64,000 bases of DNA, from assembly GCF_004193775.1 (NCBI RefSeq), contig NC_041012.1:14591223-14655222 (forward strand). Reading direction: 5' to 3'. The notes beneath the pieces are model-generated. The model did no database searches. It was not told the DNA's origin and saw nothing but the letters and a program-made list of their open reading frames with translations. The position numbers were made by a program, and so were the translations under genes. The DNA is from Glycine soja. Taxonomy: Eukaryota > Streptophyta > Magnoliopsida > Fabales > Fabaceae. How positions within the stretch are numbered: position 1 is the stretch's first letter; the number at the start of each line of letters is the position of its first letter. Below are positions 36,601-48,939 of this stretch, in pieces.

Positions 36601-37972
36601 AAAGGAGGGAAAATGGTGGGAGAGTGTAACACAATGTACACATGAAGGCAATGTATTGGAGAGGGAAAGGGGAGAGGGGGGGCGGGGGGGAGGAGAGAGA
36701 AGGAAATGTGAATAAGGAGAGGGCTAATAATGGTGTGGCATAACAGAATTTTAAGAGTGAATTGATGGCTTAGGCCAGGGAGGGCAGAATCTATGTATCA
36801 CCTCTTATTTTTATCTCTCATAGTTGTGTTTCTTGTTTTCGGCTGTGTTTCTGTTTATTGAGAAGTATTTTACCATGTAAAGGAGATTTCCTTGAGTTAT
36901 ATCGTATTTTAGTATCAATACCATTTCCTATAAAACATTCTTTAGTGTACAGTCAAAGGATCCTAACTTGTGTGTATAATGAATGTGTTTTTAGTGTCTC
37001 TATTACTCTCACAAAAAATAAAGGTGTTACATCATGAACATTTTTGTTCTTTTTTGGTTGGGGAGAGGGGAACACCTTACAAGAAAGCATCTCAACCAAG
37101 CAATCTTCATCTGTTGAGGTAACCCGCAGATCCAACAATGGCACAGCTTCAAAGTTTAAAAATTGAAGTTTAGGCAGTTCACACCTACGCATACAAGAAT
37201 AATTATTTGCTTTCAGAATCATACTTCTTCTGCCACAACCCAAGTGCTGTAAGATATTTGCCAAAGTTCATTAAAACATTCAGAAAAAAGAAGTATTTGT
37301 TGTCTAAAAATCAAGAGTTTTTTACTGTTGTTTATGAATAGTATTTTCAACCTATTTTGAATAACTGATTTTATCAGCTGAACCATTCAAAGTGTAGGAC
37401 AGTATGATAACCTAAGCTCCACTTTCTTGTGGACTCATGCAAATCAGCTGTTTATCTACACATTCTTCATAAACAAGAAATACCTTGAATTTATTAAAAA
37501 TGTAATAATTTTGGGTGGTTTCTGTTTGAGCAAAACTCAACACATGCCCTGCTATGTTCATCTTTATTGTTAGTACCAAATATTGCAAAAGAATCAGGTA
37601 AGCACCATAACTTATAATTTGGTCCTGAACTTGACTTTAATTTTATGTCACAATCTAGATGAGTAACAGAATTTGCATCATCCAAACCATTGAAACTTGA
37701 AAGAACTACTCAGGCCACCAAAACAGAATTAAGGAGGCGGCAGACCTGTATGTGTTAGCATCAAGAGATTCAAATGATTGCAAGGCCTTCGTATTCAACA
37801 CGGCTGCAATTCCGCTAGGTTGGCTCAGAAATTCACTGATGTGATATTTCTTGCCTCCAAGATCATCATTATATGTTGGCAGCCGGATTCTCTCCTTTTT
37901 TTCAGCAAACAAATTTGCCTTCTTTTTGGCATTTGAATTCAAGGAAGTTGCTGCCTTCACCTTGAGATCCAT
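33618..37972 (-). CDS. DUF1997 family protein
   Basis: DUF1997 proteins occur in cyanobacteria and plants and often act in plastids; their function is unknown. Six coding exons on the minus strand (37972-37746, 37184-37076, 36008-35963, 35399-35314, 34867-34809, 33726-33618) join in frame to 211 residues, all GT-AG. Conserved stretches are HISEFLSQPSGIAAVLNTKA, LPKLQFLNFEAVPLLDLRV, EDCLVEMLSCKFEGSE, the block FLEVDVKLNLTLE-IYTQPF and the C-terminal MMQALVDKLVPLLLQQML. The start MDLKVKAATSLNS precedes a KKKANLFAEKKERIRLP basic region; no clear transit peptide is seen. A likely leader exon lies near 38900-39000, with a leader intron ending at AG before GAAAATGG. Family assignment is from memory of the conserved blocks; the reading frame and exons are strong. 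Confidence 0.82.
36661..36705. other. G-rich tract, possible G-quadruplex
   Basis: Runs of G (GGG, GGGG, G7, C, G7) within about 30 bases on the + strand. It lies in intron 2 of the DUF1997 gene, where the + strand is the template strand. Confidence 0.6.
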
Positions 37973-38591
37973 TTTCCTAAAAAATTAAATTCATGGTAAA
38001 AAAAAGCTAACAATTCTTAGCAAAGATCTCAATTCACAATATTTAAATTACACAACAAATCCAACAAAAAATAAATAAGAATAAGAACAAATTACTCTGA
38101 CACCCCTGTGATCTCCTAAGATTGCACATCATATCCTTGCCTTTTTAACCCCTACAGATCCCCTTAAGTCTTTGAAATACATTACACTAGCACCCCTCGA
38201 TACCCAAGAAACACATTACAGCGTGCACCCCTGTAAGAAGAGTTACTGTAATGTAAGGAAGGGAAATTGTGTGCAATCTCAAGAAACTACAAAGGAATGT
38301 CAATGCAATTTGCTCTAAAAATAAACAAACAAATAAACGCTTCTCTAACCTCTTTAATAAAGCACAAACAAGAAGTACTACAACAAGATCTCATCAGTAC
38401 ACAAGTATTCGTAGCAAGGGAAAACTTTATCCTTCAAGCAAGTTCACACAATATAACTCGGATAAGTTGAAGCCTAATGTGATTTAGGGATAACCAAGGT
38501 CTCCCGAAGCACCAAATAAAAAAGGAGAAAAGAAAAAGAAATCATGTATATGAAATATCCACAAGCATATCAACATTGTTAACACTAATAC

Positions 38592-38718
38592 CATGGTTTT
38601 AAATTGCGGTCGCGACTGAGTTGCAGTGAGCTAGAAAACCTTTACATAGTAGACAATTGCGGGAAAATGAGGTTGATGCGGCCACAATTGCAGTTGCGGA
38701 CCACTATTTAAAACCATG
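38592..38718. mobile_element. Small MITE (127 bp) with CATGGTTTTAAAT ends
   Basis: CATGGTTTTAAAT on the left and ATTTAAAACCATG on the right are exact inverted copies for 13 bases, and GGTC/GACC continue the pairing. The flanks ACTAATAC (38584-38591) and ACCAATAC (38719-38726) match at 7 of 8, suggesting hAT. Degenerate relatives with TTGCGG/TTGTGG cores occur at about 13828-13990, 18390-18440 and 9390. Confidence 0.75.
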
Positions 38719-38740
38719 ACCAATACGAATACAATTCTAC

Positions 38741-38868
38741 GGGAGTTATTATAAAGTTGGCTTGGTGGTTGAAAGGAAAATGTGGGAGCAAGAGTTCGTG
38801 TGTTTAAATTCCTTTCACTAACAACTAACATTTTCCGTAAAAAAAAAACAAAACAAAAACAAAAACTA
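38741..38868 (+). repeat. Possible tRNA-derived SINE
   Basis: TTGGCTTGGTGG (38757-38768) fits a Pol III A box. About 35 bases later TGTTTAAATTCC resembles a B box (GGTTCAAATCC). The segment ends in an A-rich tail with AAAAC repeats (38838-38868). No target duplication is evident. Confidence 0.45.
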
Positions 38869-40559
38869 ATACATTGCTACTATGGGACCAAGTTTGTTAC
38901 ACAAACTAACCCGTGGCTGAATTTCTGTATTGTGGGGTAAGAACGTGTGACCCAGAATTGCTCATATCCGTACCATTTGTTGCTCAAGAGGATAGCTTTT
39001 GCTGCAAAATGAAAGCACCAAGGGTTAATGGAAAACGGGAATTCAATCGGTAACTCAGAATGGGAGTGTTTGATTGCAGAGAAATGAGAAAAGGAAGTGA
39101 TGCTTAATTAGAGTAATCACCCATTAATCTGATGGGTGTTGAAGGAATACGAAGAAATGATTGAAACAAAAAGCAGATTACATAATAGTTGGACAAGGAA
39201 TTGGGGAGATGATGCTGTCTGTTACTGACAACTTTAACGGAAAAGAGAGGTTATTTAACCGCAAAAGTGTTGCTGTTTGCATGCAAGAGGCATGTGTTTA
39301 TTAATCTTGAATTCATTTAAATAGTTAACAAAAGTGACATAATAACTATTAATTGGAAATTCAATGCTAATTTTTCTAATTGATAGTTATTATTATTGAT
39401 GTAATTTATCTTCTAAAGCTTTATTTTGGAGGAGCTAAATTGTTGAGAATTTCGGGTATATAAAATTAAAAAGAAAAAAATTAAATTAAAAATTAAGGTT
39501 CATATATTAGAGTCTAATTTATTAAAATTTCATGTTTGAGACCCGGATAAAAAAAATGTAATTACAAATAAAAACCTATTAAAAACATCATCTTTTAAAA
39601 GAGATTAATTATTAATAAAATAAATGATACATCATATTCATCACACATATTATATGTTGACAAATACATAAATAAACATATGAAATATTTAATGTTATAT
39701 ATTGTATAATAATTTTATTTATATATAAATAAATTTTCTTAATTTACTAACTATATTATCAAATATTATTTTATTTAAAAATATTACACATTGTACACTA
39801 TTATTCGTAATTATTACTTTAAATAAATTATTGTGAATTATTTAAAATTTAATTATATTTTAATTATTCTTATTTATGGATACTATTATAGATAAAGCAA
39901 TTTATTTAGTATGTGAATTTCACAATAATTTTTACATGTTGATAAAAGAAATACTAATATTACAAGAAGGATAAAATATTTTAACAAACAAAAATATCAA
40001 GCTAATTTTTTTTTAGAAAATATATTTTTAATTCCTATATTTTTATGAAATCTTATTTTTAGTCTATGTACTTTAAAAAAAACTTATTTTTAGTCTCTCC
40101 TTATAAATGATATTGACGTCATTTATTATATGACAAATAAATCAGTTAACAATTTATTATTTAACTATTTTCATTCTTTCTTTCCAATGTTAATCTCAAA
40201 CATGTTGCATTTTTCGCCATCAAACCAAACACTTCATGGCATTAAGTAAACTCATGACACTTGGTCTACAATTATAATCAAGGCTTCCAATACATATAAA
40301 CTGCTGCATGTTTAAAGCCTAAGCAGATGACTTACTAAAATTCAAATCTTTAGATGGTAATTTGCTAGAAATCACTAGTTAAAATAGATATCAAGTAATT
40401 TGCAACCGTATGCACAAGTCCCTTTTGACCTTTCTCTTTTAACGAGTTGTGAACACCTTGTTTTTTTTATAAAGATTAACCAAGTTACAGACAAGTTTAT
40501 GAATACAGATGTTTCTAAAAACTCTACACCAGACAACAATTTGTCATGTTTTATCATGT
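38869..40559. other. Leader of DUF1997 gene, then A/T-rich spacer
   Basis: 38890-39010 on the minus strand looks like a leader exon of the DUF1997 gene, ending CAGCCACGG at a GT; its short ATG frames are not in frame with the main start. 39300-40360 is A/T-rich and empty. 40380-40559 is the 3' region of the methyltransferase gene. Confidence 0.45.
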
Positions 40560-43500
40560 TCAGTGCTTCTGAATAACCCTGAGCTTTGCACTTCTACTTC
40601 GGCGGTTCAATTTTTCTTCTTCTCCTGATGGCGTGATTGGTCTTTTTGTGAGAATTGTTCCATTTGATCCATATATCACTTGCTTTATCCATGCTTCTTT
40701 TTCTTTGATTTCATCACTAGTGTTCCTCAAAACACTGTTGAGGCTCTCCCTTTCTTCCACATCTTCCCTCCCTTTGATTATGTTAAGAAATGTCTGTTTC
40801 ACAATTCTGTCCTCTAGACTATGAAAAGATATGACAGCAAGCCTACCCCCAGGTGCAAGGCAATCAAAACAAGAATAGAGAGAATCCTCAAGTGTCTTCA
40901 ATTCATCATTAACAGCGATTCTCAGAGCTTGAAACACCCGGGTTGCCGTCTTTATCCAACCTTGCCTTCCACCTATTAGTATTACAATGTAATTCAAATT
41001 TGTAGGACTTTTATTACAGTTCACACTAATGAACAAATTTGTAAGCAGAATGCAAAAGCATGTTATAAATTCTCTTCGAAAGTAGGCATAAATGAAGATC
41101 AGGAATGGTATTGTAGAGAACATTACAGGAACATATGTGATAATCGATTAATGACATGAATGGGAACTGATGCTTATGGCCAAAGAGAAAACAGAGCTAC
41201 AAAAGAAAATGGGAAAAGGAACCACCTTTCATTGGAGGAGTCACACGCCGAATAAGATCTAGTAAGTCACTGGTCGAATGCAATCCGCCATATAATCGGG
41301 CATTGACAATTTTCTTTTGCAGAGTTCTCCAATTACTTTCTTCCCCATACTCTCTTAGGATACGGCCCACTTCAGAATCTGGCCAGGAATTTAATATGTC
41401 TTCTGCTTTAAGACTTGCCTGTCATAGGCCTGTGCATCAGTTCAATTGGAAAGAAAAATTATGTACTACTCTCAGCATATGGGCAACAAGATATCATTAC
41501 ATAAGAAACTTGTTTGCCTTAATTAACAAAAACAACAACAAAAGTATTCTAGTGTGTGGTAAAAGAAGAAATTGGTACATTTCGCTAACAAGAAAGATTG
41601 AAGAAAGCCATCAAAGAAGTTTCCAGCATTGTTTGGACAGATGCACAAGCCAGGCCATATATCTATGAAGGTATTTTAGAAATAAATGTGACTCCTTTAT
41701 GCACTTCAGAGGGGAAAATGTAGACTTGCAATTGTTGATTAGAAAAACAACAGAATGAACTTTAACAACTCCATGGGTTGGTATATATATATGCATTTTG
41801 TTACAATACCATTGATTGGAAATCAATGGTTATAAACTCCATACTTTCCCTCTAACATGCATCCCTGTCTAGAGAAGCCAAACCATTTAGACATAGAAGT
41901 ATGTCTTGGAATGGATTTAACCATACTAACATAGCAAAGAGACTACAAAAAAAAAATCATCAGACAATGTTAAACAGCATTTATTTGATACCAGGTCAGC
42001 AACAACATTACATGTAATCTAAAAAAGGAAAAACCATCAACAGTTGCCTTGGCACCATATCTATTGATCTCATTCTTCCTCAGAAGAGCATAAATTTCAC
42101 ACTGAGATCCAAAATGCCTGAAACTATACCTGAGGATCCATCCGCATATCAAGGGGTCCATCACCAAGCACACTGAATCCTCTCGCAGGATCGTCCACCT
42201 AAACCAAAAAAACAAAATAAAATAAAAAATAAAAAACTGCTCTTCATCATGACTTTATCAAAGATTCAAAATACTCAAGTCTCAACCACATATTCTAGTG
42301 CCATTAGATACAATCATATCATAGTTTTAAATTATGGTCCGTATTAGAAATATTAGTGTATGTATAATTGTTTATCCTAATCAAATCTGTTAGGACAAGC
42401 TAGCTGTCTAACTGACTGCTACAACTGTAACTAACTGTTGAGTCAGCAGTCAATTGAATATATAAAAACCTGTACCTCCCATCTCTCTATCATCGAACCA
42501 CTTTACAATTCCAAAGAGAAAATAGTGTGTGTGTTGATAGTGTAAAGGGTTTTTACATTGCCATCCACTCAACTAATCACAAACTATCATGTATAATAAG
42601 TTTATTATCTAAAGTTCTGTTTGGATAAACTTCTCTTTAAGCACTTATAAGAGAAGAAAATAAAAAAGTAAAATGAATTGAACTTTTCCAATAAGCTAAA
42701 ATCAACTTATGTACTTAACTTCTATAGAAGTTTTCTCATCTATGTGGGATCATATTGGGGAGAAGAGACCGAAAAAAGAAGCTAAGGATGAATGAATTTG
42801 GTGTGACAAGCCGACAACAATTGTATGGTAAAAAAATGTTTGTGATAGATTACACTCTTGTGGGGAGGTACATGAGGCAAAAAATTTTAACACCCTTAGG
42901 AAAGCTCCTGTGCCTTCAAAAGTTAAGGCTTTTGTTTGGAAAATGGTGTTGGGAAGAATACCAACGAAGGACAATCTGTACAAGAGGAAAATCATACAAG
43001 GGGGAAATTTGTTAAATTGTGTGTTCTGTAATGCACATGTGGAATCAGCTGCACACCTGATGTTTGGTTGTAAATTTGCTATGGAAATCTGGTGCAACAC
43101 CCAGTAGATTGTATTGACCACTTTTGGCAACATCGAGGCAACATCACAGGGAAGAATCCAAATAATGAATCATGGGTAGTTTGGATGGCAGTAGTGTGGT
43201 CAATTTGGTTGCACAGAAAGATATTATTGCCTTTGGAGATCAAATATGATATGTGGAAGCTGTCGAGGATGCTTTTAAATTTAGAGCATGGAAAGGGCAT
43301 AAGACAAAAAAGCAGGGGTTTGATGCATCTCTGTATGTTTGGAGATGTGATGCTATATGCTTCAAAACAGAGTTGGGAACATGAGCATGCAAGTAAGTAA
43401 AGAAAGGGTACACGTACAAAGTTGTGGAATGAACCTGCATAGATGACATTCCCAAGTCCATTAAGATGGCGTCAACCCCCAACAAGTGTAGCTCAGCGAT

Positions 43501-44083
43501 TTCTCTAAGCACAGACTTGACGTCTCTAAAATTCCTCAAAACGGTAATCGCTTTGACACCAGCGTTCAAAACGGCATCAAGACGAGGCTGGGCGATGTCG
43601 TGTGCTAGAGAGTCCACGTCCATCCCCACCAAATACTTCAACTCTGGATGGCCCCTAATAACCTGTTTCATTCCATTCAATAGTTGTGGCACTTTTTACT
43701 CAGTTAAAAAAACAAGAATGAATACTAACGGCGGTGGAGTGACCCGCGGCGCCCAGAGTGCAATCGACGAAGGAGGTTAGTGTGGAGTTGGAAAAGACGT
43801 CCAAGACCTCGCCCAGCATAACGGGAACGTGAGAGAACTTGGTGTCGGTGTCAATGTCGTTTATTCTGCAACGCTCGATTATTGCGTCTCTGTTGAACTG
43901 CTTATCGGAACGGGTTCTGCGCTTCTCCTTCGCCAACGCTGCTTTTGCGTTCTCCTTTTTATTCTTCTGATGTTTTGTGGCGGCTGAACGAGAAAGCAGA
44001 AAGGGGTTGCAAATGGGTTTGGGTTTGGGTTTGGAGGATAGTGATAGTAACAGTGATGATGATATCTTGGAAAGCATCGTCAT
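40560..44083 (-). CDS. CMAL: Chloroplast MraW/RsmH-type 16S rRNA m4C methyltransferase
   Basis: RsmH methylates N4 of a cytidine in the decoding centre of small-subunit rRNA using S-adenosylmethionine. The Arabidopsis homologue CMAL does this in plastids. Five exons (44083-43730, 43662-43435, 42198-42130, 41418-41226, 40972-40560) join in frame to 418 residues. Residues 1 to about 45 are Ser/Pro/Lys-rich without early acids, like a transit peptide. Family marks in order: [22 protein letters not shown] (SAM loop), [93 protein letters not shown] and [11 protein letters not shown]. The length matches plant members (about 430). All sites are GT-AG with no break. Intron 2 holds a LINE fragment in antisense and an LTR scrap. 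Confidence 0.94.
42385..42535 (+). repeat. Copia-like LTR scrap in an intron
   Basis: TGTTAGGACAAGCTAGCTGT followed by ACTAACTGTTGAGTCAGC and a TATATAAAAACC promoter-like box resembles the 5' part of short copia LTRs. No partner LTR is found. Confidence 0.4.
42890..43390 (+). pseudogene. LINE ORF2 C-terminal fragment, antisense in the methyltransferase intron 2
   Basis: It reads [27 protein letters not shown] and [19 protein letters not shown], a reverse-transcriptase zinc-binding domain. It continues in other frames with [16 protein letters not shown] and a terminal basic stretch, so it is broken at least once near 43100. It is on the + strand and the host gene on the - strand. Confidence 0.85.
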
Positions 44084-44923
44084 TTTCTGTTATTTGGGGA
44101 CAAACCAAACCCGGATTGCGCCACTATCTATCTCTCTATCTGGGTTCACTCATTGCGGAACTTGCTTGCTTCAAACCTAAAAAACTCCATGAGTAACGAC
44201 GGTGTTTTATCGTCTTAACAATCGGGGAAATCTTATTTTTCACTTTTTATTAAACTGTTTTATTTTATAATGTTTTTCTCCTAAAACAAATTCAAATTTT
44301 ACACTTGGTTTCTGAAGAAATTTTTTCTTCACTTTTGATTTCTCACTTTTTTTCTTTATTTTATATTTTTTTTCCTTATTGTTATATTAGCTCGTGGTTA
44401 TGAAAAAATTATAATTCAAGGAGCAAAATAATCAACTAATGGCAAGACCAAATAATAATAATAATAATTTTTTTCAAAAACACAATTAAAAATTTTTATT
44501 AGGGATCAAATGTAGATTTTAAAAATCTTCTTATGACTAAATTTATATTTAAGTCTATCTTTTATTTAATTACTCTTTAAAATATCCATTGTTTTAGTTT
44601 TAATCAATTCTAGCTAGTTGTTCTTGGGTGATGTTTTAGGGTCTAAATTCTCCATCTTTAGTTTATGTATGTATTTAGACTCAATCTCACCCTTGCAAAT
44701 GAGTATATACAAGGACATGATGATGATTTTGAGGAAAGACTAAGACCTCAATTTATTATTAGCATTGATTATGTATACTCTAAGACATGGATTTTTAGTT
44801 TTAGTTTATATCTAAGTTTTTATACCTTTGTAATTGTTTAAGAGGATTTTGTAAGGCCTTTGGAGTGCCAAGAGTTATTATAGCTAGATTATGTATGAAT
44901 ATTGAATTGTATGAGTTTAAATG
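44084..44923. other. Upstream region of the methyltransferase gene and spacer
   Basis: The promoter of the minus-strand methyltransferase gene probably lies in 44084-44350. The rest is A/T-rich. No gene is seen. Confidence 0.45.
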
Positions 44924-45545
44924 TGTTAACACCCAAATTTTGTTATAAAATTCAGTTGTCGAGGATTCAGAAGAATGGTTCCCGATTAAGGTGAATTTCG
45001 GGTAACGTTTATGTTAGCTGAATGAGATGAATGCTAGTTTGGTTGAATAATCAATATTAGCCAAACAAGAAAGTTAACAAAACCTGGACAAAGTCAATAT
45101 GGCTACTTACAATGTTAGCTAAATTGGCAAAATTCGATTAATTTTAAGGTTAGTTGAATGAGTAGAAGATCAATTTGACTACGTTTAATATTAGCTGAGC
45201 GAGAGATTTCATTAACTTCAGTGTTAGTTGAAGGTGGATGAGGTCGATTCAGCTACTTATAATACTAGCCACATTGCATATTAGCCATAATTAGTCGAAT
45301 CAGCATAAAACTAGTCAAATGACCCCCAAAGCTAGTTACATGACTCTTAAACCACGTTTTAGAAAGTTATCAAGTAGAAAAATGTAGTCGGGGGGATTTG
45401 AGTTTATTGCCTATAAATAAGCCTTGTACTTCAAATTTTAAAGACATAATCAATCCAGCATAAGCCTATTTTACTCTATATTTTATCTTTTTGTCTTTTA
45501 TCTCTTTACATTACAACTTTCCTTTACTACTTTCGTTTACAACCA
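44924..45545 (+). repeat. Diverged LTR, left copy
   Basis: It starts TGTTAACACCCAAATTTTGT and contains many forms of GTTAGCTGAATGAG. It has a TATAAATAAG box (45412-45421) and runs to about TTACAACCATTCG. The same order is found from 45842. It lacks a 280-base stretch present in the right copy. Confidence 0.7.
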
Positions 45546-45841
45546 TTCGTTTAAGTTGGGGGGCATATATCAATGTTATCTTAACATTGCATGTCTACTT
45601 TCTGCAAACCTAGTTAACTTGAAGTTGGGGAAGCATATAGTGATGTTATTAAAGCGTGACAAGTCTACTTTCTAAAAACCTAATAGTTCTAGAAGATTCC
45701 AGTTTTCACATGCAACAGAACCATGTTAGCTGAGAATCATAGACACTGCTAGTAGAAGAATGGTGGCAACATGAATCGACTGATACAATGAATCTTTCAT
45801 CTTCCTCCTTACGTTTTCAGCTAAAAGATGCAGGGGGCATT

Positions 45842-47001
45842 TGTTAACACCCAAATTGTGTTACAAAATTCAATTGTTGAGGATTTAGAAGAATGATTGC
45901 TGGTCAAGGTGGATTTCGACAAACTTTTATGTTAGCATAATGAGATGAATGCTAGTTTGGTTGATTACGGTAATGATGACTTATCAATATTAGTCTATCA
46001 AGAAGGTTAGTAGAACCTGGACAAAGTCAATACGCAGAACCTAGCAAAGTCAATACGATTAATGTTAGTCAAATTGGCAGAATTCGATTAATTTTAGGTT
46101 AGTTGAATGAGTAGATGATCAATTTGGTTACGCTCACTATTAGTTGTGTGGGAGATTCAGCTAACTCTAGTGTTAATTGAAGGTGGATAATGTCAATTTG
46201 ACTACTTACAATGTTAGCTGAAATGTTAGTCGAGTTATGGATTTAAGCTAACTTTATGCATAAAAAATTAGCTAAATCAAGTCATATTTAATTTAATAAA
46301 GATATTAGAACATTTTTCACGATTTTCTGATATTCAAATGGCTTGCGACGGCTAAAACTTACCAATGATATCAGTCCCTAAAAATAGGAAGTGGTTGTCA
46401 TTTTCTTTAACATTTGAAATAAATTGATCAATTGGCTTGTGATAAGAGGGAAAGTGTCTAGATTTTAGGAGCAGTTGTCAACAATTACCTCTACCTCAGA
46501 ATTAGTTAGTCGAAATGTTAGCTGAATCAACGTAAAACTGGCCGAATGACCCCCAAAGCGAGTTGTATGACTCCCAAACCATGTTCTAGGAAGTTATGAA
46601 GTAGAAAAATAATATGGTTTAGGGGATTTGAGTTTGTAGCCTATAGATAAGTCTGGTACTTCAAATTTTAAAGACACAATCAATCTAACACAAAACTATT
46701 ATATTATATATTTTATCTTTCTGTCTTTTATCTTTTTACATTACCGCTTTCTTTTACGACTTTCATTTAGAGTCCTTTGTTTATAGCTTTCAATCTTTAT
46801 TTTTACGCAAATCTTGTCCTTCGTCATCTTTCTTCGTCTTCTTTGTTCATCTACATTAAGCACTTTCTAAAGTAACTTAGGACCCATATTCAAGAAGCAG
46901 AGTCCCCTTGGAATAAATTGTTTGACCATTATTTGTGATCATGTCAAAGCAAGGCTGATCGAAATATATTTTGGCTGACTTTTCATTCTTACACAACAAC
47001 A
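45842..47001 (+). repeat. Diverged LTR, right copy, with polypurine-like tract before it
   Basis: GATGCAGGGGGCATT at 45826-45840 resembles a polypurine tract and is followed by TGTTAACACCC. It is similar to the left copy over 45842-46130 and 46520-46770. The right end is set at CAACAACA (about 47001) because AAATG follows, matching the AAATG before the left copy (44919-44923). Only about 300 bases of interior remain between the copies, so this would be a deleted or TRIM-like element. The right border is tentative. Confidence 0.55.
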
Positions 47002-47231
47002 AAATGTTTATAAAATATGACACCTGACATTTTTTCATCATGAGAAAAAGATTTTGAAAATTATATACTCTTTTATTTAAGAGAAAATATGTTTGCATTG
47101 TCCGTGTAAAATTACAAATTACACAAACAGCTAATAGTATTTTGACATGTTAATTTTATTGCTTTAATTAAATCAAATAAAAATAATTGAAAAAATAAAC
47201 AAATCACATATAAGGATTGGAGTATTGGAAG

Positions 47232-47872
47232 TAGGGGTGAGAATAGGTCAGGTCGGCCTACAAGGGCCTACGACCTGGCCTACATAAAGTCTGGCCTGAA
47301 CTGACCTATTTAATTAAAATGTTAGATTCGGGCTTTTTTAAAAGCCTATTAAATTAAATAGATCAGACTTAGGCTTATTAAAAAGTCTTATAAGCCTGAT
47401 AGGTCAGCCTATATATATGTATATATACTTATATTATTTTTTGGATACCAATATATACTTATATTATTTTTTGGGTACAATTAATTTTTTTTTAAACTAT
47501 CAGACTTTGATTACTGCTCCATAACTTCTATTCCTATAATCAAGTAAGACTTTAATTACAATTTAGGTGTGAGTCATGTGCTCATTTATATTTCTCATTA
47601 TTTTTATTGGCTTTCTTATTTCTGTTAAAATTTCCTTTTCCTTTAACTTTCCTATTACGTTACTACTTCAAAGCAAAGAGATATTAAAGATTTAATGTAA
47701 AGAATGACTTTTAAAAAGGCTATTAGGCCAGACTAAACTTTTAAAAAGGTCAAGCCGAACCAAAATAAAAGTCTTTGATAGGTTATAGGTCATGCTCAGG
47801 CCTCAAAAATTCATCGTAGGCTAGACTCAGGTCTTTCAAAGCCTGACCTGGCCTGACCTATTCTCACCCGTA
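47232..47872. mobile_element. Non-autonomous hAT-type element, 641 bp, in a dioxygenase fragment
   Basis: TAGGGGTGAGAATAGGTCAG and, inverted, TACGGGTGAGAATAGGTCAG differ at one base in 20. The flanks ATTGGAAG (47224-47231) and ATTGGAAA (47873-47880) match at 7 of 8. The interior is A/T-rich with AGGTCAGGCCTG-type words at both ends. Confidence 0.9.
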
Positions 47873-48040
47873 ATTGGAAATCTTGAAGAGTTGAACGGTC
47901 ATCGAGGGACTTGATGAAATTAGAGGGAACTTGTTTCACAGTGGAAGCGAGGTTTGATAGCAGTATTGGCTTTTGGGACATGTTATTGGTGGCCATTGAT
48001 TCAATCACTTTGCTACCTCTTGCTATAGAATACAATATGC
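47873..48040 (-). pseudogene. 2-oxoglutarate/Fe(II) dioxygenase N-terminal fragment
   Basis: From the ATG at 48040 the minus strand reads MATNNMSQKPILLSNLAS and TVKQVPSNFIKSLDDRSTLQ. This resembles the start of plant DMR6/DLO/SRG1-like soluble dioxygenases (family form LASTV..VPSNYVRP..DRP). Reading then meets the hAT element at 47872. Past the element (47223 downwards) the frame soon ends at TGA, and no catalytic HxD..H or RxS region is found. It is a relic; the closest subfamily cannot be named from 40 residues. Confidence 0.55.
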
Positions 48041-48939
48041 ACACCCTCCTCTTGGTAACTATGGTGGTAACTATGTGGTTCAACTTTAGTGTCACGCGAA
48101 GCATGGTTGAGTTTGGTAGCAAGAAGTTCGAGAAATTTCTGGAGCTTAGAGTAAAGTAAGCAAAATTAGAGAAGGAAATGAAATGCTTTGATGGAAGAAT
48201 CACAAACTTGTTCTACGTTTTTTTCATGTTTTGGACGTGGACATGAAAAACGTAGGTTCTTTCTAATTTAGCAAAAATTATTTTCACTCATATTTAATCT
48301 TTTGTCTCGTTTAATCTTCTCCACTATTTTTTTAGTTTTTGCTAGAGATGTTGAAATTGTTTGAACCGAGCATTTCGATTTGAATCTATTTGCCTAGTAC
48401 TTTATATTTTGTTTAAATCTGGGCAATTTTAGCCATGGATCATGGTATGATATAGACTTAGCCCATAAAAGTCACAATGGTTGAAATTTCATTGAATTTG
48501 GGTCTTGTTTATAACCCCCTTCTCACATCAATTTGTCAGTGAAAAAATGAGGCACAACCTTTAAATTTTGAAAATGAATCAAGGCCTTTTTAGCTTAATC
48601 TAATCATAATGATTAAACATGGATTTATCATCCAAAAAGCGTGTACAAAATAAGACTTTCAACGAGCTTGGACCTTAATTTGTTTGAATCAAATTAATTT
48701 TGTGATTTTTAACAAATTTCTACTACTAATAATTTTTTTAAAGTATCTTCCTATCATTTATCTAATAATAGTAATTAAAAAAAGTAATTGCAATAACCAA
48801 CAAAACGGAGGGAAAGAAAAAAAATTCTAATCTTTTATCTTTTTTAATTTATTCTTTTATAATTAACACATATGATTAAAAAAAATAGTTGATGAAACAA
48901 ATGAGGGAAGGAGCCAAGCTTGTCCTTTTGGGCTTTCAC
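48041..48939. other. Spacer, no gene seen
   Basis: It contains a repeated ACGTTTTT-CATGTT / ACATGAAAAACGT inverted pair near 48215-48255 and A/T-rich sequence. The last eight bases (48932-48939) are the left duplication of the next element. Confidence 0.45.

Noticed and set aside
47811..48203. A 130-residue minus-strand frame as an intact gene
   Set aside because: Only the stretch from the Met at 48040 resembles dioxygenases. The upstream part is low-complexity and the lower end runs into the hAT element.
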